This document shows positions 53,572 through 53,588 of a stretch of DNA of 53,588 nucleotides, piece by piece. This stretch comes from Candidatus Omnitrophota bacterium (lineage in GTDB: Bacteria; Omnitrophota; Gorgyraeia; Gygaellales; Profunditerraquicolaceae), in the NCBI GenBank assembly GCA_003598135.1, contig QZKA01000008.1:1-53588 (forward strand), in the 5' to 3' direction. Both the position numbers and the translations under genes were made by a program. Below the pieces are notes generated by a model. It was given only the letters and a program-made list of their open reading frames with translations, did not search any database and was not told the DNA's origin. The stretch's first letter is position 1. Every line of letters starts with the position of its first letter.

Positions 53572-53588
53572 AGTGCTACCTTTTATGT

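Overview
This window spans the chromosomal replication origin region of a bacterium that is probably a member of Omnitrophota (formerly candidate phylum OP3). The best phylum marker is the 1004-aa secreted protein at 41539-44553. Its roughly 270-residue N-terminal domain is one I associate from memory with the large exported proteins of Omnitrophota. A YidC with a big periplasmic domain and small lipoproteins suggest a diderm envelope. There is no rRNA, no CRISPR array and no recognisable insertion sequence.

The strand layout is strikingly simple. From about 30.6 kb leftward almost every gene is on the minus strand. From dnaA (30970) to 49.5 kb every gene is on the plus strand. Transcription therefore points away from an origin at about 30.7-32.4 kb. 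This origin has an AT-rich stretch with divergent promoters and a DnaA-box dyad upstream of dnaA. Downstream, between dnaA and dnaN, lie a DnaA box and a DnaA-trio-like tract. A parS-like palindrome sits next to parA at 28480. Rightward genes are dnaA, dnaN, dciA, gyrB, gyrA, tRNA-Glu, glmS, rsmI, the large secreted protein, and a PyrR-attenuated operon (pyrR-pyrB-pyrC-Mut7C-endoQ). Then come tRNA-Leu(GAG) and a head-on FIST / histidine kinase / response regulator operon.

Leftward genes are rpmH-yidD-yidC-jagN, parA-parB-ndk, and yicC-gmk-rpoZ-coaC. Next are tRNA-Cys, tRNA-Leu(TAA) and tRNA-Val, then a secreted 435-aa protein and thrS-infC-rpmI-rplT. A potassium-uptake cluster follows (two single-RCK TrkA proteins, a 38-aa membrane microprotein and TrkH), then an OB-fold-like membrane protein and pheS-pheT. 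After that come a 6S-like RNA with its own promoter, a metV-like gene, a 5-formyl-THF cyclo-ligase and rny-ymdB. The tail is a GH39-like secreted protein, xseA-xseB-dxs-gltX, a 54-aa lipoprotein, a terminator, two c-di-GMP genes (PilZ, GGDEF) and tRNA-Gln(CTG). Many neighbours overlap by 1-30 nt, implying translational coupling.

The most unusual signal is at the tRNAs. Three of the six tRNA loci (Gln, Val, Leu-GAG) carry an exact 13-19 bp copy of one tRNA end 125-143 bp away, with a hairpin-rich spacer in between. At Gln and Val the promoter-like sequence abuts the truncated copy rather than the complete tRNA, as if a roughly 110-125 bp element had integrated into the tRNA. Other points of interest are an inferred ATA start for infC, a 38-aa ORF between trkA and trkH, absence of rnpA between rpmH and yidD, a GH39-like protein lacking the acid/base Glu, EndoQ in a pyrimidine operon, and a protein that appears to be only the Jag N-terminal domain.
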